Assembly: GCF_010977555.1 (NCBI RefSeq) | Contig: NZ_CP048815.1 | Location: 1,542,501-1,606,500, forward strand | Source: Caulobacter rhizosphaerae | GTDB taxonomy: Bacteria; Pseudomonadota; Alphaproteobacteria; Caulobacterales; Caulobacteraceae | Length of the DNA: 64,000 nucleotides | Reading direction: 5' to 3' | Shown: piece after piece, positions 25,800 through 34,477 of the stretch | How the letters are laid out: every line of letters begins with the position of its first letter | Numbering within the stretch: position 1 is the stretch's first letter | Program-made: the position numbers and the translations under genes | The notes under the pieces: model-generated | What the model was told of the DNA's origin: nothing | The model's input: the letters and a program-made list of their open reading frames with translations, nothing else | Databases searched by the model: none

Positions 25800-26161
25800 A
25801 AGCCATCACCGCCAATCGCCTGATCGACGGCGAGGTCGTGTTCTGGAAGGCCGGCGCCTGGGTCGAGGGCTTCGGCGACGCCCAGCTGTTCGGCGAGGGC
25901 CAGGACGCCGAGGTCGAGGCCGTGGTGGCCAACGGCAAGGCCCAGCCGACGGTGGTGGTCGACGTCTATCCGATCGACCTGGCCCCGGTGGACGGCGGCC
26001 TGGCCCCGATCAGCTATCGCGAACGCATCCGGGCCCTGGGGCCCACCAACGAACCCACCCACGGCAAGCAGGCCGTCGGCGGCGAGGTGATCGAGGCTCT
26101 GCGCCACGCCGCGGGCGCGGCCCGCTCCACCGGTCGCGTCGACCTGATCCGCAGGAAGTAA
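25796..26161 (+). CDS. DUF2849 domain protein
   Basis: 121 residues. DGEVVFWKAGAWVEGFGDAQ and DVYPIDLA are the marks of DUF2849, a small family almost always found between the siroheme methyltransferase and sulfite reductase genes in alphaproteobacteria. Function unknown; a part in sulfite reduction or its assembly is inferred from context. ATGA overlap with the preceding gene; the reductase starts 5 bases after its stop. Confidence 0.82.
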   Translation: MKAITANRLIDGEVVFWKAGAWVEGFGDAQLFGEGQDAEVEAVVANGKAQPTVVVDVYPIDLAPVDGGLAPISYRERIRALGPTNEPTHGKQAVGGEVIEALRHAAGAARSTGRVDLIRRK

Positions 26162-26166
26162 GCCTC

Positions 26167-27825
26167 ATGTACCTGTACGATCCCATCGACCGCGAGTTCC
26201 TGACCGACCGCTCCAACGAGTTCCGGCATCAGGTGGCGCGCCGCCTGGCCGGCGAGCTGACCGAGGATCAGTTCAAGCCGCTGCGGCTGATGAACGGCCT
26301 GTACCTGCAGCTGCACGCCTACATGCTGCGGATCGCCATCCCGTACGGCTCGCTGAACGCCCGCCAGGCTCGCCGCCTGGCCTGGATCGCCCGCACCTAC
26401 GACAAGGGCTACGGCCACTTCACCACCCGCCAGAACATCCAGTTCAACTGGATCAAGCTGAAGGACGCGCCCGACATCCTGGACGCCCTGGCCGAGGTGG
26501 ACCTGCACGCCATCCAGACCAGCGGCAACTGCATCCGCAACGTCACCGCCGACCCCTATGCCGGCGCCACGGCCGAGGAGATCGACGACCCGCGGGTGTG
26601 GTCGGAAGTCCTGCGCCAGTGGTCGACCCTGCATCCCGAGTTCAGCTTCCTGCCGCGCAAATTCAAGATCGCCATCACCGGCGCCCTGACCGACCGCGCG
26701 GCGGTCAAGGTGCACGACATCGGCCTGATCCTGCGCAAGGGCCGTGACGGCCAGATCGGCTTCGAGGTGATCGTCGGCGGCGGCCAGGGGCGCACGCCCT
26801 ATGTCGGCCCGACCATCCGCTCGTACCTGCCCGCCGAGCACCTGCTCAGCTATGTCGAGGCGATCCTGCGCGTCTACAACCGCCATGGCCGCCGCGACAA
26901 CATCTACAAGGCCCGGATCAAGATCCTGGTCGCCGCCCTGGGTGCCGAGGAGTTCGCCCGTCAGGTCGAGGAGGAGTGGGGCAAGATCGACGCCGCGCGC
27001 GCCAACCTGCCGGCCAGCGAACTGGCCCGCGTCCGCGCCGCCTTCGCCCAGACTCGCTTCGAGACCCTGCCGGCCGTGTCCGAAGCCTTCAAGGCCGCCC
27101 GCGCCGCCAGCCCGGCCCTGCAGCGCTTCGTGCGCAACAACGTCAAGCCGCACAAGCAGAGCGGCTATGCGATCGTCGAGGTGTCTCTGAAGGCCATCGG
27201 CCAGACGCCGGGCGACGCCACGGCCGAGCAGTTGGAGGTCGTCGCCGACCTGGCCGAGCGCTACAGCCTGGACGACCTGCGCGTGACCCACGCCCAGAAC
27301 CTGGTCCTGCCGCACGTCAAGCTGGACGACCTGCCGACCGTGCACGCGGCGCTGGAGGCCGCGGGCCTGGCCACCGCCAACATCGACCTGGCCAGCGACA
27401 TCATCGCCTGCCCGGGCCTGGACTACTGCGCCCTGGCCAACGCCCGCGCCATCCCGATCGCCCAGGACATCGCTCGCAAGTTCGCCGATCCGGATCGCGC
27501 CGAGAAGGTGGGCGAGCTGAAGATCAAGATCAGCGGCTGCATCAACGCCTGCGGCCACCACCACGTGGCCCACATCGGCATCCTGGGCGTCGACAAGAAG
27601 GGCGAGGAATTCTACCAGCTCTCGCTCGGCGGCTCGGGGGCGGAGGACGCCAGCATCGGCCGGATCCTGGGCCCGGGCCTGTCGGCCGACAAGGTGGCCC
27701 CGGCCATCGACGCCCTAGTCGACGCCTATCTGAACATCCGCGCCGGCGACGAGCGCTTCCTCGACACCTATCGCCGCGTCGGCCTCGAGCCCTTCAAGGA
27801 GGCGGTCTATGCCCAAGCTGATTAA
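26167..27825 (+). CDS. cysI: nitrite/sulfite reductase (siroheme, 4Fe-4S), hemoprotein subunit
   Basis: 552 residues. Two duplicated ferredoxin-like and siroheme domains: GYGHFTTRQNIQFNWIKL in the first half, and the cluster ligands Cys415 and Cys421 (CPGLDYC) with Cys458 and Cys462 (GCINAC) in the second. GHHHVAHIG follows. Reduces sulfite to sulfide by six electrons. The nitrite/sulfite branch cannot be split by sequence alone, but APS reductase and siroheme neighbours make sulfite the likely substrate. Confidence 0.92.
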   Translation: MYLYDPIDREFLTDRSNEFRHQVARRLAGELTEDQFKPLRLMNGLYLQLHAYMLRIAIPYGSLNARQARRLAWIARTYDKGYGHFTTRQNIQFNWIKLKDAPDILDALAEVDLHAIQTSGNCIRNVTADPYAGATAEEIDDPRVWSEVLRQWSTLHPEFSFLPRKFKIAITGALTDRAAVKVHDIGLILRKGRDGQIGFEVIVGGGQGRTPYVGPTIRSYLPAEHLLSYVEAILRVYNRHGRRDNIYKARIKILVAALGAEEFARQVEEEWGKIDAARANLPASELARVRAAFAQTRFETLPAVSEAFKAARAASPALQRFVRNNVKPHKQSGYAIVEVSLKAIGQTPGDATAEQLEVVADLAERYSLDDLRVTHAQNLVLPHVKLDDLPTVHAALEAAGLATANIDLASDIIACPGLDYCALANARAIPIAQDIARKFADPDRAEKVGELKIKISGCINACGHHHVAHIGILGVDKKGEEFYQLSLGGSGAEDASIGRILGPGLSADKVAPAIDALVDAYLNIRAGDERFLDTYRRVGLEPFKEAVYAQAD

Positions 27826-28309
27826 GCTGACCGGCGACACGGCGCAGTGGGCCGACGACGTCTTCACCCATGTCGGCGACGACGACGCCCTGCCCGAAGG
27901 CGACGTGATCCTGTCCCTGGCCCGTTTCCAGGCCGAGGGTGAGATCCTGCTGTCCAACAGCCGGCGCGTCGGCGTGCGGGTCGAGGCGGACCAGGAGGTC
28001 GAAGCTCTGGCCTATGACCTGCCGCGCCTGTCGGTGGTGGCCCTGGCCTTCCCGAAATACCGGGACGGCCGCGCCTATACCTCGGCCCGCCTGTTGCGCG
28101 AGCGCCTGGGCTTCACCGGCGAGGTGCGGGCGGTCGGCGACGTGCTGCAGGAACAGGCCGGCTTCATGGTCCGCTGCGGCTTCGACGCCTTCGAACCCGC
28201 CGACGGCGCGACGCCCGAGGTCTGGACCAAGGCCGCCCACCGCTATCGCCATGTCTATCAACGCGCCGCCGACAACCGTCAGGTGGCGTTCGAGGAAAGG
28301 GCCAGCTGA
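27809..28309 (+). CDS. DUF934 domain protein
   Basis: 166 residues, 17-base overlap with the end of the reductase. LPRLSVVALAFPKYRDGRAY followed by SARLLRERLGFTGEVRAVGD is the family pattern (oxidoreductase-associated). It occurs almost only in sulfite-reductase operons, so an electron-transfer or assembly role is inferred. The stop overlaps the start of cysH (TGATG). Confidence 0.85.
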   Translation: MPKLIKLTGDTAQWADDVFTHVGDDDALPEGDVILSLARFQAEGEILLSNSRRVGVRVEADQEVEALAYDLPRLSVVALAFPKYRDGRAYTSARLLRERLGFTGEVRAVGDVLQEQAGFMVRCGFDAFEPADGATPEVWTKAAHRYRHVYQRAADNRQVAFEERAS

Positions 28310-29100
28310 TGGCCTACGACCAGACCGTGACCGAGGTGAAGCCGACCGTCGCGACGCAGCCTCTCGTCCCGGAAAGCGGGGCCGCTGACCTGGCGGCGCG
28401 GCTGGACGCCGAGCTGCGCGACGCCCACCCGCTGACCATCCTGCGCAAGGCCTACGAGACGTTCGGCGACCAGTTGGCCCTGGTCAGCTCGTTCGGCGCG
28501 GAATCAGCGGTGCTTCTGCACCTGGCCAGCCAGGTGTCGACAGCCATTCCCGTGCTGTTCCTCGACACCGGCATGCTGTTCGGCCAGACCCTGGACTACC
28601 GCCGGCAACTGGCCGCCAAGCTGGGCCTGACCGACGTGCGCGACCTGCGCCCGGCCTATACCGACCTGGCGGTCACCGATCCCAAGTCGGACCTGTGGCG
28701 CACCGACACCGACGCCTGCTGCCACATCCGCAAGGTGCTGCCGCTGGACCGCGCCCTGGGCGAGTTCGCCGCCTGGACCACGGGCCGCAAGCGGTTCCAC
28801 GGCGGCGACCGCCTGCGGCTGCGGGTGGTCGAGGAGGCTGACGGCAAGATCAAGTTCAACCCCCTGGCCAACTGGGGCAAGGCCGAGTTGGAGGCCTATG
28901 TCGCCGAGCACGACCTGCCGGCCCATCCGCTGGTCGCCCAGGGCTTCCCTTCGGTCGGTTGCTGGCCGTGCACCAAGCCGGTGGAGGACCCCAACGCCGA
29001 CGTCCGCGCTGGCCGCTGGGCCGGCCAGGACAAGACCGAATGCGGCATCCACGTCGCCCGGGCCCCCGGCGCCGCGCCGAACGTGGGCGAGGGGATCTAA
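28309..29100 (+). CDS. cysH: adenylyl-sulfate/phosphoadenylyl-sulfate reductase
   Basis: 263 residues. Reduces (P)APS to sulfite. SFGAESAVLLHLASQ is the PP-loop that binds nucleotide; TDACCHIRKVLPL has Cys137-Cys138, GCWPCT has Cys218 and Cys221, and ECGIHV holds the nucleophile Cys245. The CC...CxxC set ligates a 4Fe-4S cluster and marks the APS-reducing type of plants and many bacteria; E. coli-type PAPS reductases lack it. The sulfate activation genes (cysD, cysN) are not in this window. Confidence 0.93.
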   Translation: MAYDQTVTEVKPTVATQPLVPESGAADLAARLDAELRDAHPLTILRKAYETFGDQLALVSSFGAESAVLLHLASQVSTAIPVLFLDTGMLFGQTLDYRRQLAAKLGLTDVRDLRPAYTDLAVTDPKSDLWRTDTDACCHIRKVLPLDRALGEFAAWTTGRKRFHGGDRLRLRVVEEADGKIKFNPLANWGKAELEAYVAEHDLPAHPLVAQGFPSVGCWPCTKPVEDPNADVRAGRWAGQDKTECGIHVARAPGAAPNVGEGI

Positions 29101-29308
29101 AGCCTCGGCGGCTCTTGACGCCAGGACGTCGCTGTCTGAGCCTGCCTTCTACGTTCGGTTGAGAGGGGCGGGCGATGAGGGCGGTGCTGGCGTGCATGTT
29201 CGCGGCCTTGATCGCCGCTTCGACCCTACCCGCGACCGCCGAGCCGCTCCGTGCGCCGGGCAGGTCGCCACCGAGCCCGGCGTCGCTACCGCCCTCGACG
29301 GCTCGACC

Positions 29309-30727
29309 ATGGCCTACGAGATCGGCACGCTGTACGTACCCGAGAACCGCGCCAAGCCGGGCAGCCGGCTGATCGGCGTCGGGTTCGCGCGCGTCCGGGC
29401 CGCCCGCGCCACGGACGCCCCACCGATCGTGCTGCTGGCGGGAGGTCCCGGCGTCACCATGCTGGACATCGTGCTCGACCACGACGAAGCCGCCAGGCGG
29501 CGGGTCAAGGCGTGGCAGGCCTACGCCCAGGTCGCCGACCTGATCGTCATTGAGCAGCGGGGCTATACCCTGCGCGGCGACCTGATGGAGATCGACAGCC
29601 CGGCCCTGCCGCTGGACCGGCCGTCGACCACGGCCCAGGATATCGAGGTCACCCGCGACCTGGCCCGCCGGGCCCAGGCGGCCTATCCGCAAGCGGACCT
29701 TTCCGGCTATTCGATCACCCAGATCGCCGACGACGTCGACGACCTGCGCCAGGCCCTGGGCTACGACAAGGTCAGCCTGGTGGCGGCCAGCTTCGGCTCG
29801 CAATGGGCCTTCGCGGTCCTGAAGCGCCATCCGGGCCGCGTGGCGCGGGCGGTGATCTCGTCGGCCGAGCCGCTGGATTACGGCTACGACATGCCCTCGC
29901 AGGTGTTCGCGGCCTTCCAGCGCATCGCCGTCGAGGCCGACGCCGATCCCGGCCTGGAGCCCTATCTGCCGCCGGGCGGGCTGATCGCGGCGATGCGGGC
30001 CGTGCGCGACCGGTTCGCGGGCGGACCGGTCACCGTGACGGTCGAGGACGAGGGCGGCCAAGCACGCCGGATCGTGCTGGGCCTAGAGGATTATCAGCTG
30101 GCCCTGATCACCTATTCGGCCGACGCCGCCGCCTTCCCGCGCTTCGTGGTGTCGGCCTATCACGGCCACTACGAGGCGTGGGCTAGGGACGCCATCGGCT
30201 GGCGCGCGTCCGAGAAGCGGTCGCTGATCAATCCGCTGATCAATATCGGCCTGGACATGACCGCCGAGCGCAAGAGCCTGCTGTGGAGCGATCCGGCCCT
30301 GCCGATGCTGGGAAACTGGAACTTCGCCGCCTATCTGGCGACCAAGGGCGAGTGGGCGACGCCGGACGCCGGCGACGCCTTCCGCCGGCCGGTCCAGGAC
30401 CCGACTCCGGTGCTTTTCGTCCAGGGCGACTGGGACACCTCGACGCCGATCGAGAACACCCTGGCCATGTTGCCCTATTTCCCCAACAGCCGGACGATCG
30501 TCCTGCATCGCGCCCAGCATAACGACCCGTTCGCCCTGTTGCGCGGCCGACCCGAGGTGGCGGCCAAGGTTTACGACTTCCTGCGCGACGGCCGCACGAC
30601 GGACCTGCCGGCCGAGGTGCAGCTGGACCCTGTAACCTTTGCCAGGCCGGACTTTCCAGCGCCTGGGCGCGCGGTTTCGACGCAGGGAACCAGGCCCGAC
30701 ACATCCCCAAGGTTAAATCGCCGTTAG
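29309..30727 (+). CDS. S33-type alpha/beta hydrolase (tripeptidyl aminopeptidase-like), signal peptide out of frame
   Basis: 472 residues from ATG 29309. VLLAGGPG is the oxyanion loop, VAASFGSQWA the nucleophile (Ser in A-x-S-x-G), GDWDTSTP the Asp and HRAQHND the His. The related enzymes are secreted. A signal peptide (MRAVLACMFAALIAAS, then TLPATAEP) with an excellent ribosome site is at 29175-29245 but in another frame; the main frame continues upstream without a start or export signal. One base missing near 29240-29255 would join them. The copy is therefore either a recent frameshift or an assembly error. Confidence 0.8.
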   Translation: MAYEIGTLYVPENRAKPGSRLIGVGFARVRAARATDAPPIVLLAGGPGVTMLDIVLDHDEAARRRVKAWQAYAQVADLIVIEQRGYTLRGDLMEIDSPALPLDRPSTTAQDIEVTRDLARRAQAAYPQADLSGYSITQIADDVDDLRQALGYDKVSLVAASFGSQWAFAVLKRHPGRVARAVISSAEPLDYGYDMPSQVFAAFQRIAVEADADPGLEPYLPPGGLIAAMRAVRDRFAGGPVTVTVEDEGGQARRIVLGLEDYQLALITYSADAAAFPRFVVSAYHGHYEAWARDAIGWRASEKRSLINPLINIGLDMTAERKSLLWSDPALPMLGNWNFAAYLATKGEWATPDAGDAFRRPVQDPTPVLFVQGDWDTSTPIENTLAMLPYFPNSRTIVLHRAQHNDPFALLRGRPEVAAKVYDFLRDGRTTDLPAEVQLDPVTFARPDFPAPGRAVSTQGTRPDTSPRLNRR

Positions 30728-30769
30728 GCCTCGCCTCGTAGCTTCGGCCTGGGTTCGGGAGAAAAGATC

Positions 30770-31153
30770 TTGTCGATGGTCGCGAGTGAGCTTCGGTCGG
30801 ACGTCGCGGCGACGTTCGACGTCCTGTCGTGGGAGCTGGAGCTGGCCGGCGCCCGCTGCATCTTCCTGGACACGTTGATCGGCAAGCTGCTGGGGACCGT
30901 AGCGCCCGAGCATCGCGAGCAGCTGATCGAAGGCATTCAGGCCGTGGACCTGCTCAGCCAGCACCTGACGGGCCTGTCGACCTTCGCTCGAAGCCTCAGC
31001 CAGACCGTGGCCGCGCCCGAGCAGATCGAGGTGGGCGCCGCCTTGCAGAGCGTGACCCTCGGCGCCCTGGCCGATAGGATGACCTCGTCGTTCGGCGGCG
31101 ACGAAGCGGGCATCAACGACGGCGACGACGCCGGCGACCTGGATCTCTTCTGA
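30770..31153 (+). CDS. small helical protein with acidic tail, unrecognised (CheZ-like?)
   Basis: 127 residues from TTG 30770, preferred over ATG 30776 because GGGAGA lies 6 bases ahead. Predicted all-helical; AVDLLSQHLTGLSTFARSLS resembles the helix that holds the phosphatase Gln in CheZ-like proteins (DLTGQ), and the C terminus GDDAGDLDLF is acidic with a hydrophobic end like the CheY-binding tail of CheZ. This is inference; no domain is certain. A receiver-domain protein gene follows 34 bases downstream on the same strand. Confidence 0.55.
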   Translation: MSMVASELRSDVAATFDVLSWELELAGARCIFLDTLIGKLLGTVAPEHREQLIEGIQAVDLLSQHLTGLSTFARSLSQTVAAPEQIEVGAALQSVTLGALADRMTSSFGGDEAGINDGDDAGDLDLF

Positions 31154-31187
31154 TGACGCGCCGCCGACACAAACTGCGGGGACGCCC

Positions 31188-31658
31188 ATGAACATGGTTC
31201 AACCCGGCACGCGGATCCTGGTCGCCGACAGCGACCGGGCAGTCCTGGAAATGCTGCAGATCCGCCTGGACCTGGCCGGCTATCACGCGTTGGCGGCCCG
31301 CAGCGGCCCGGCCGCGCTGGAAATGGCGCACAACATGCGCCCGGCCCTCATGGTGCTGGACCTGGCGATCACCGAAATGACCGCCTTCGAGGTGATGGCG
31401 GCGCTGCAACGCGACGTCTCGCGCCCGTGCGGCCAGATCCTGCTGGTGGGTAAGCGACTGGGCGTCGACGAGGTCAAGCGCGGCGCTGCTCTCGGCGTCC
31501 GGGCCTGCATGCTCAAGCCGTTCAGCGGCGCGGACCTAGTCGAGCGGGTCGGCAAGATGCTGAAGCCGGCTTCGCCCGCGCCGTCGCCGGCCGGCGCGGT
31601 GGGATCGCGGATGCCGCCCGCAGGCCGGCCTTCGCCGTCCAGCGACGTCTTCATCTAG
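31188..31658 (+). CDS. stand-alone response-regulator receiver domain, atypical
   Basis: 156 residues with one receiver domain. Acidic pocket ADSD near residue 14, phospho-acceptor Asp58 in MVLDLAITEM and the conserved Lys in MLKPF. The Thr/Ser of beta4 is replaced (ILLVGKRL), so switching on phosphorylation may differ from standard CheY. The C-terminal 30 residues are Pro/Ser-rich and unstructured. Operon partner is probably the small protein just upstream. Confidence 0.82.
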   Translation: MNMVQPGTRILVADSDRAVLEMLQIRLDLAGYHALAARSGPAALEMAHNMRPALMVLDLAITEMTAFEVMAALQRDVSRPCGQILLVGKRLGVDEVKRGAALGVRACMLKPFSGADLVERVGKMLKPASPAPSPAGAVGSRMPPAGRPSPSSDVFI

Positions 31659-31663
31659 GAGAT

Positions 31664-31685
31664 CCCGGAAGGCTTCGCCTCCGGG
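31664..31685. terminator. hairpin between convergent genes
   Basis: CCCGGAAGGC-TTC-GCCTCCGGG pairs with one bulged A, just after the receiver stop and just before the convergent 3D gene stop. There is no T-tract, so it may be a weak terminator or a stabilising 3' end. Confidence 0.4.
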
Positions 31686-31694
31686 CGACGCCGG

Positions 31695-32186
31695 CTATTC
31701 CGGCGGGCAGCCCTTGAACTCGCCGACCTTGGTCACCGAGAGGGTCGAGAGGTTCAGGCCCATCAGGGGCTTCATCGAGGACGCGCCCTGGCCGCTGAAC
31801 AGGTCCAGCTTGTTGCCCTTGATCGCCCCGCCGATGTCGGAAGCGTACCAGTAGCCGTCGTGCTTTTCGCCGTTGGGCATCGGCAGGCCGACGGTCTCCT
31901 TGATGAACACCACGGTGCGGCGCGGGATCACGGTCTTGTCGACCGCCAGGGTGCGCATGGCCACCACCTTGCAGCCCAGGCTGTCGAGGGCGCGGATGCC
32001 CTTGGCGCCGGCGTGGTAGAGCGTGGCCTTCATCTTGTATTCGACCGACCCCGGCATCGTGCCCGTCAGCGCGCCGGTGATCAGATCGCCCAGCGGATCG
32101 GGCTTGGAGTCCGAGTCGGCGGCCAGGGCGGGGAGGGCGATGGACATGGCCGCGATGGCCAGAAATCCCGCAAACGTGCGTCGCAT
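31695..32186 (-). CDS. 3D-domain (MltA-like) secreted protein
   Basis: 163 residues. Signal peptide MRRTFAGFLAIAAMSIALP with cut after LAADS. The C-terminal part has DGYWYASDIGGAIKGNKLDL, the 3D (Asp-Asp-Asp) motif region of the MltA/RlpA double-psi barrel fold. It may bind or cleave peptidoglycan, though this group lacks the full MltA catalytic domain. The convergent receiver gene ends 36 bases away. Confidence 0.8.
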   Translation of the reverse strand: MRRTFAGFLAIAAMSIALPALAADSDSKPDPLGDLITGALTGTMPGSVEYKMKATLYHAGAKGIRALDSLGCKVVAMRTLAVDKTVIPRRTVVFIKETVGLPMPNGEKHDGYWYASDIGGAIKGNKLDLFSGQGASSMKPLMGLNLSTLSVTKVGEFKGCPPE

Positions 32187-32536
32187 CGAGGGGTTCCTCT
32201 TATCGGCGTAGAGTGTCGGTCGGCGGCCTGATTACTAAGATCACAGCCGCGTGACAACCCACCAGGAGGCGACCTGATGCCGCGCCGCACCCTTAGCGGC
32301 GGCGCGCGGCGCCATCGTTCGAACGCACTTTTGGTTCCCTGATGAGCGTTAACCGGGAACGGGCAAGGGATTGCACGCTGACGCTTGGAGCGGAAACGCC
32401 GCGCTCTGGCGGTCGGCGTCGGGGTGGCATAAACCGGAGGCGTCCGCGGCTTTTCGGCGGTGCACGCGTCTTGGGCCGGTCCGCGGGGCAGGGTGAGTCG
32501 CGGCGGTCGCCCGGTCGTCCGTTCGTTGGAGTGCGC
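32187..32536. other. 350-base intergenic region, no gene called
   Basis: Divergent promoters of the 3D gene and the S1/P1 nuclease gene must lie here. The nuclease frame is open upstream to 32342 but that part is Arg-rich and would precede the signal peptide, so I leave it out. A 21-codon ORF (32277-32342) with a good AGGAGG is noted among rejected items. Confidence 0.6.
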
Positions 32537-33568
32537 ATGAAGTCGTCCGTCCGCCTTTTCGCCAGCGTCGCGATGATCGCCGCCATGGCCGCCCCCGCCA
32601 GCTCGGCCCTGGCCTGGGGCGCCTGGGGCCACCGTATGGTCGGCGTGGTCGCCGCCGAGAGCCTCCCCAGCGACCTGCCGGCCTTCCTGCGCACGCCCGA
32701 GGCGGCCGCCGCGATCGGCGAATACGCCCGCGAGCCGGACCGCTGGAAGGGCTCGGGCAAGGTCCACGACACCGACCGCGACGCCGCCCACTTCCTCGAC
32801 ATCGACGACGAGGGGCGGATGTACGGCGGGCCTAAGTTCACGCTGGAAACCCTGCCGTCCACCCGCGCCGACTACGAAAAGGCCCTGACCGCGGTCGGCC
32901 ACGACAGCTGGAACGCCGGCTACCTGCCGTATTCGATCATCGACGGCTACCAACAGCTGGTGAAGGACTTCACCTACTGGCGCATCCTGCAGTCGGTCTC
33001 CGCCACCGAGAAAGACGCCACCCGGAAAGCCTATTACGTCGCCGACCTGAAGCGGCGCGAGGACCTGCTGGTCCGCGACCTGGGCGTCTGGGCCCACTAT
33101 GTCGGCGACGCCAGCCAGCCGCTGCATCTGAGCGTGCACTACAACGGCTGGGGCGATTACCCCAATCCGAATGGCTACACCCAGAGCAAGGCCACCCACG
33201 GCAATTTCGAGGGGCCTCTGGTCAAGGCCGTGGCGGTCGACGCCGACGTCAAGGCGCTGGTGCCGGCCTACAAGGACTGCGGCTGCACGATCGAGGCGCG
33301 GACCGTGACCTATCTGAGCACGACCGTCGGCTTCGTCGAGCCGCTGTACAAGCTGGAGAAGGAGGGCGGACTGGTCGCGACCGACCCGCGCGCCAAGGCC
33401 TTCGTCGACGAGCGCCTGGCGGCCGGGGCGACCCAGCTGCGCGACATGGTCGTCGACGCCTGGAAGGCCAGCGCCACGGGCAAGATCGGCTATCGTCCCG
33501 AGATCACGGTCGACGACGTGACCAGCGGCAAGGCCGATCCGTGGAACGACCTTTACGGCAAGGACTGA
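32537..33568 (+). CDS. S1/P1 nuclease family, secreted zinc-dependent
   Basis: 343 residues from ATG 32537. Signal peptide MKSSVRLFASVAMIAAMAAP. Mature enzyme starts at the Trp of WGAWGHRMVG (N-terminal Trp and His are zinc ligands in this fold). Other ligands are in DAAHFLDID and WAHYVGDASQPLHLSVHYNG (His, Asp, His). This is the trinuclear-zinc S1/P1 nuclease-phospholipase C fold, cleaving single-stranded nucleic acid and 3' nucleotides. The NUDIX gene starts 5 bases after the stop. Confidence 0.9.
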   Translation: MKSSVRLFASVAMIAAMAAPASSALAWGAWGHRMVGVVAAESLPSDLPAFLRTPEAAAAIGEYAREPDRWKGSGKVHDTDRDAAHFLDIDDEGRMYGGPKFTLETLPSTRADYEKALTAVGHDSWNAGYLPYSIIDGYQQLVKDFTYWRILQSVSATEKDATRKAYYVADLKRREDLLVRDLGVWAHYVGDASQPLHLSVHYNGWGDYPNPNGYTQSKATHGNFEGPLVKAVAVDADVKALVPAYKDCGCTIEARTVTYLSTTVGFVEPLYKLEKEGGLVATDPRAKAFVDERLAAGATQLRDMVVDAWKASATGKIGYRPEITVDDVTSGKADPWNDLYGKD

Positions 33569-33572
33569 TCCC

Positions 33573-34019
33573 ATGCAGGCGTTCGACGCGCCCGAGCCGG
33601 GCCTGGAGTACAAGCACCGCTGGGCCGCCTTCGGCATCGCCGAGGGGGCTGACGGGACCATCGCCCTGGTCGAGGTGCGCAAGCCGGGCCGGGCGCCCTA
33701 TTTCGACCTGCCGGGCGGGGCGGTCGATGGCGACGAGGACGAGCACGCCGCCGTGGTGCGCGAGTTCGGCGAGGAGACCGGCCTGGTCGTGGAGGTGGGG
33801 CGGCGGGTGATCGAGGTCAGCCAGCCCTTCCTGAAGTCGAACGGCCAGCCGGTCTGCAACAACGGCGGCATCTATGTCGTCCGCGTCACTGGCCAGCGGT
33901 CCGAGCTGAAGGTTGAGGACGACCATACGCTGGTATGGCTGGACCCGCGCGACGCGGTCGTCGCCCTGAGGCACGACGCCCACGCCTGGGCCGTGGCGGC
34001 CTGGCTGCGGCGGGGCTAA
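33573..34019 (+). CDS. NUDIX hydrolase
   Basis: 148 residues. Complete Nudix box G-x5-E-x7-R-E-U-x-E-E-x-G-U, seen as GAVDGDEDEHAAVVREFGEE and then TGLV near residues 49-72. A pyrophosphatase on nucleoside diphosphate derivatives. The gene is directly behind the S1/P1 nuclease gene (4-base gap), so co-expression in nucleotide salvage or turnover is possible. Confidence 0.9.
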   Translation: MQAFDAPEPGLEYKHRWAAFGIAEGADGTIALVEVRKPGRAPYFDLPGGAVDGDEDEHAAVVREFGEETGLVVEVGRRVIEVSQPFLKSNGQPVCNNGGIYVVRVTGQRSELKVEDDHTLVWLDPRDAVVALRHDAHAWAVAAWLRRG

Positions 34020-34022
34020 GGC

Positions 34023-34343
34023 CTACCTCAGCAGGGCCTTGGCCTTCTCCGGCGCGACCTGGTCGAAGATCATCTTCAGGTGCGTGTCCTTGGCGTGGTC
34101 GTTGTGCAGGTCCCAGGCCAATGACACGGGCAGCTTCAGTCGGCCGCCGTCGGCCAGCCTGGCCACGAGGACGCGCCATGAAAAGCCGTCGCCGGGATCG
34201 CCCAGCGGATTCTTGAACTCAAGCGGCGCGGGATCGCGCAGGCGGAAAGCCCGGCCCTCGTGCGCCTCGAACCAGGCGATATCGGCCTGGGCGATCGGGT
34301 CGACGGCTGGAGCGATCAGCCTGCCCTTGAGATTGCGGACCAT
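34023..34343 (-). CDS. hypothetical protein, 106 residues
   Basis: Ribosome site CGGAGG ahead of ATG 34343. Predicted small soluble protein: MVRNLKGRLIAPAVDPIAQA, then WRVLVARLADGG, ending VAPEKAKALLR. No domain recognised. It is convergent with the NUDIX gene (3-base gap). Codon use is like its neighbours, so it is likely real. Confidence 0.6.
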   Translation of the reverse strand: MVRNLKGRLIAPAVDPIAQADIAWFEAHEGRAFRLRDPAPLEFKNPLGDPGDGFSWRVLVARLADGGRLKLPVSLAWDLHNDHAKDTHLKMIFDQVAPEKAKALLR

Positions 34344-34429
34344 ATCGGCCTCCGGAATGGGAGCGGGGTCTCTAGCGTCTTTGGGTCCCGCGAGCCAGCG
34401 GGCGAAGGTGGGGCATTAGCGGATTAATA

Positions 34430-34466
34430 TACCCGGATAATATTGACTTCATAAAATACCCGGGTA
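34430..34466 (+). promoter_or_regulatory. AT-rich promoter with two TACCCGG(G/A)TA sites
   Basis: TACCCGGATA at 34430-34439 and TACCCGGGTA (perfect palindrome) at 34457-34466 are 27 bases apart start to start, in an AT-rich stretch that stands out against its surroundings. TAAAAT at 34452-34457 is a possible -10 box between them. The GIY-YIG gene starts 12 bases after the second site. Spaced twin palindromes suggest a dimeric regulator on both. Confidence 0.5.
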
Positions 34467-34477
34467 AAAAGCCGCTC

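Noticed and set aside
32277..32342. 21-codon ORF with AGGAGG, MPRRTLSGGARRH...
   Set aside because: Ribosome site is good but the peptide is Arg-rich like random GC-rich frames, and it lies in a divergent promoter region.
32342..32536. N-terminal extension of the S1/P1 nuclease frame
   Set aside because: Arg-rich and would place 65 residues before a clear signal peptide at 32537.
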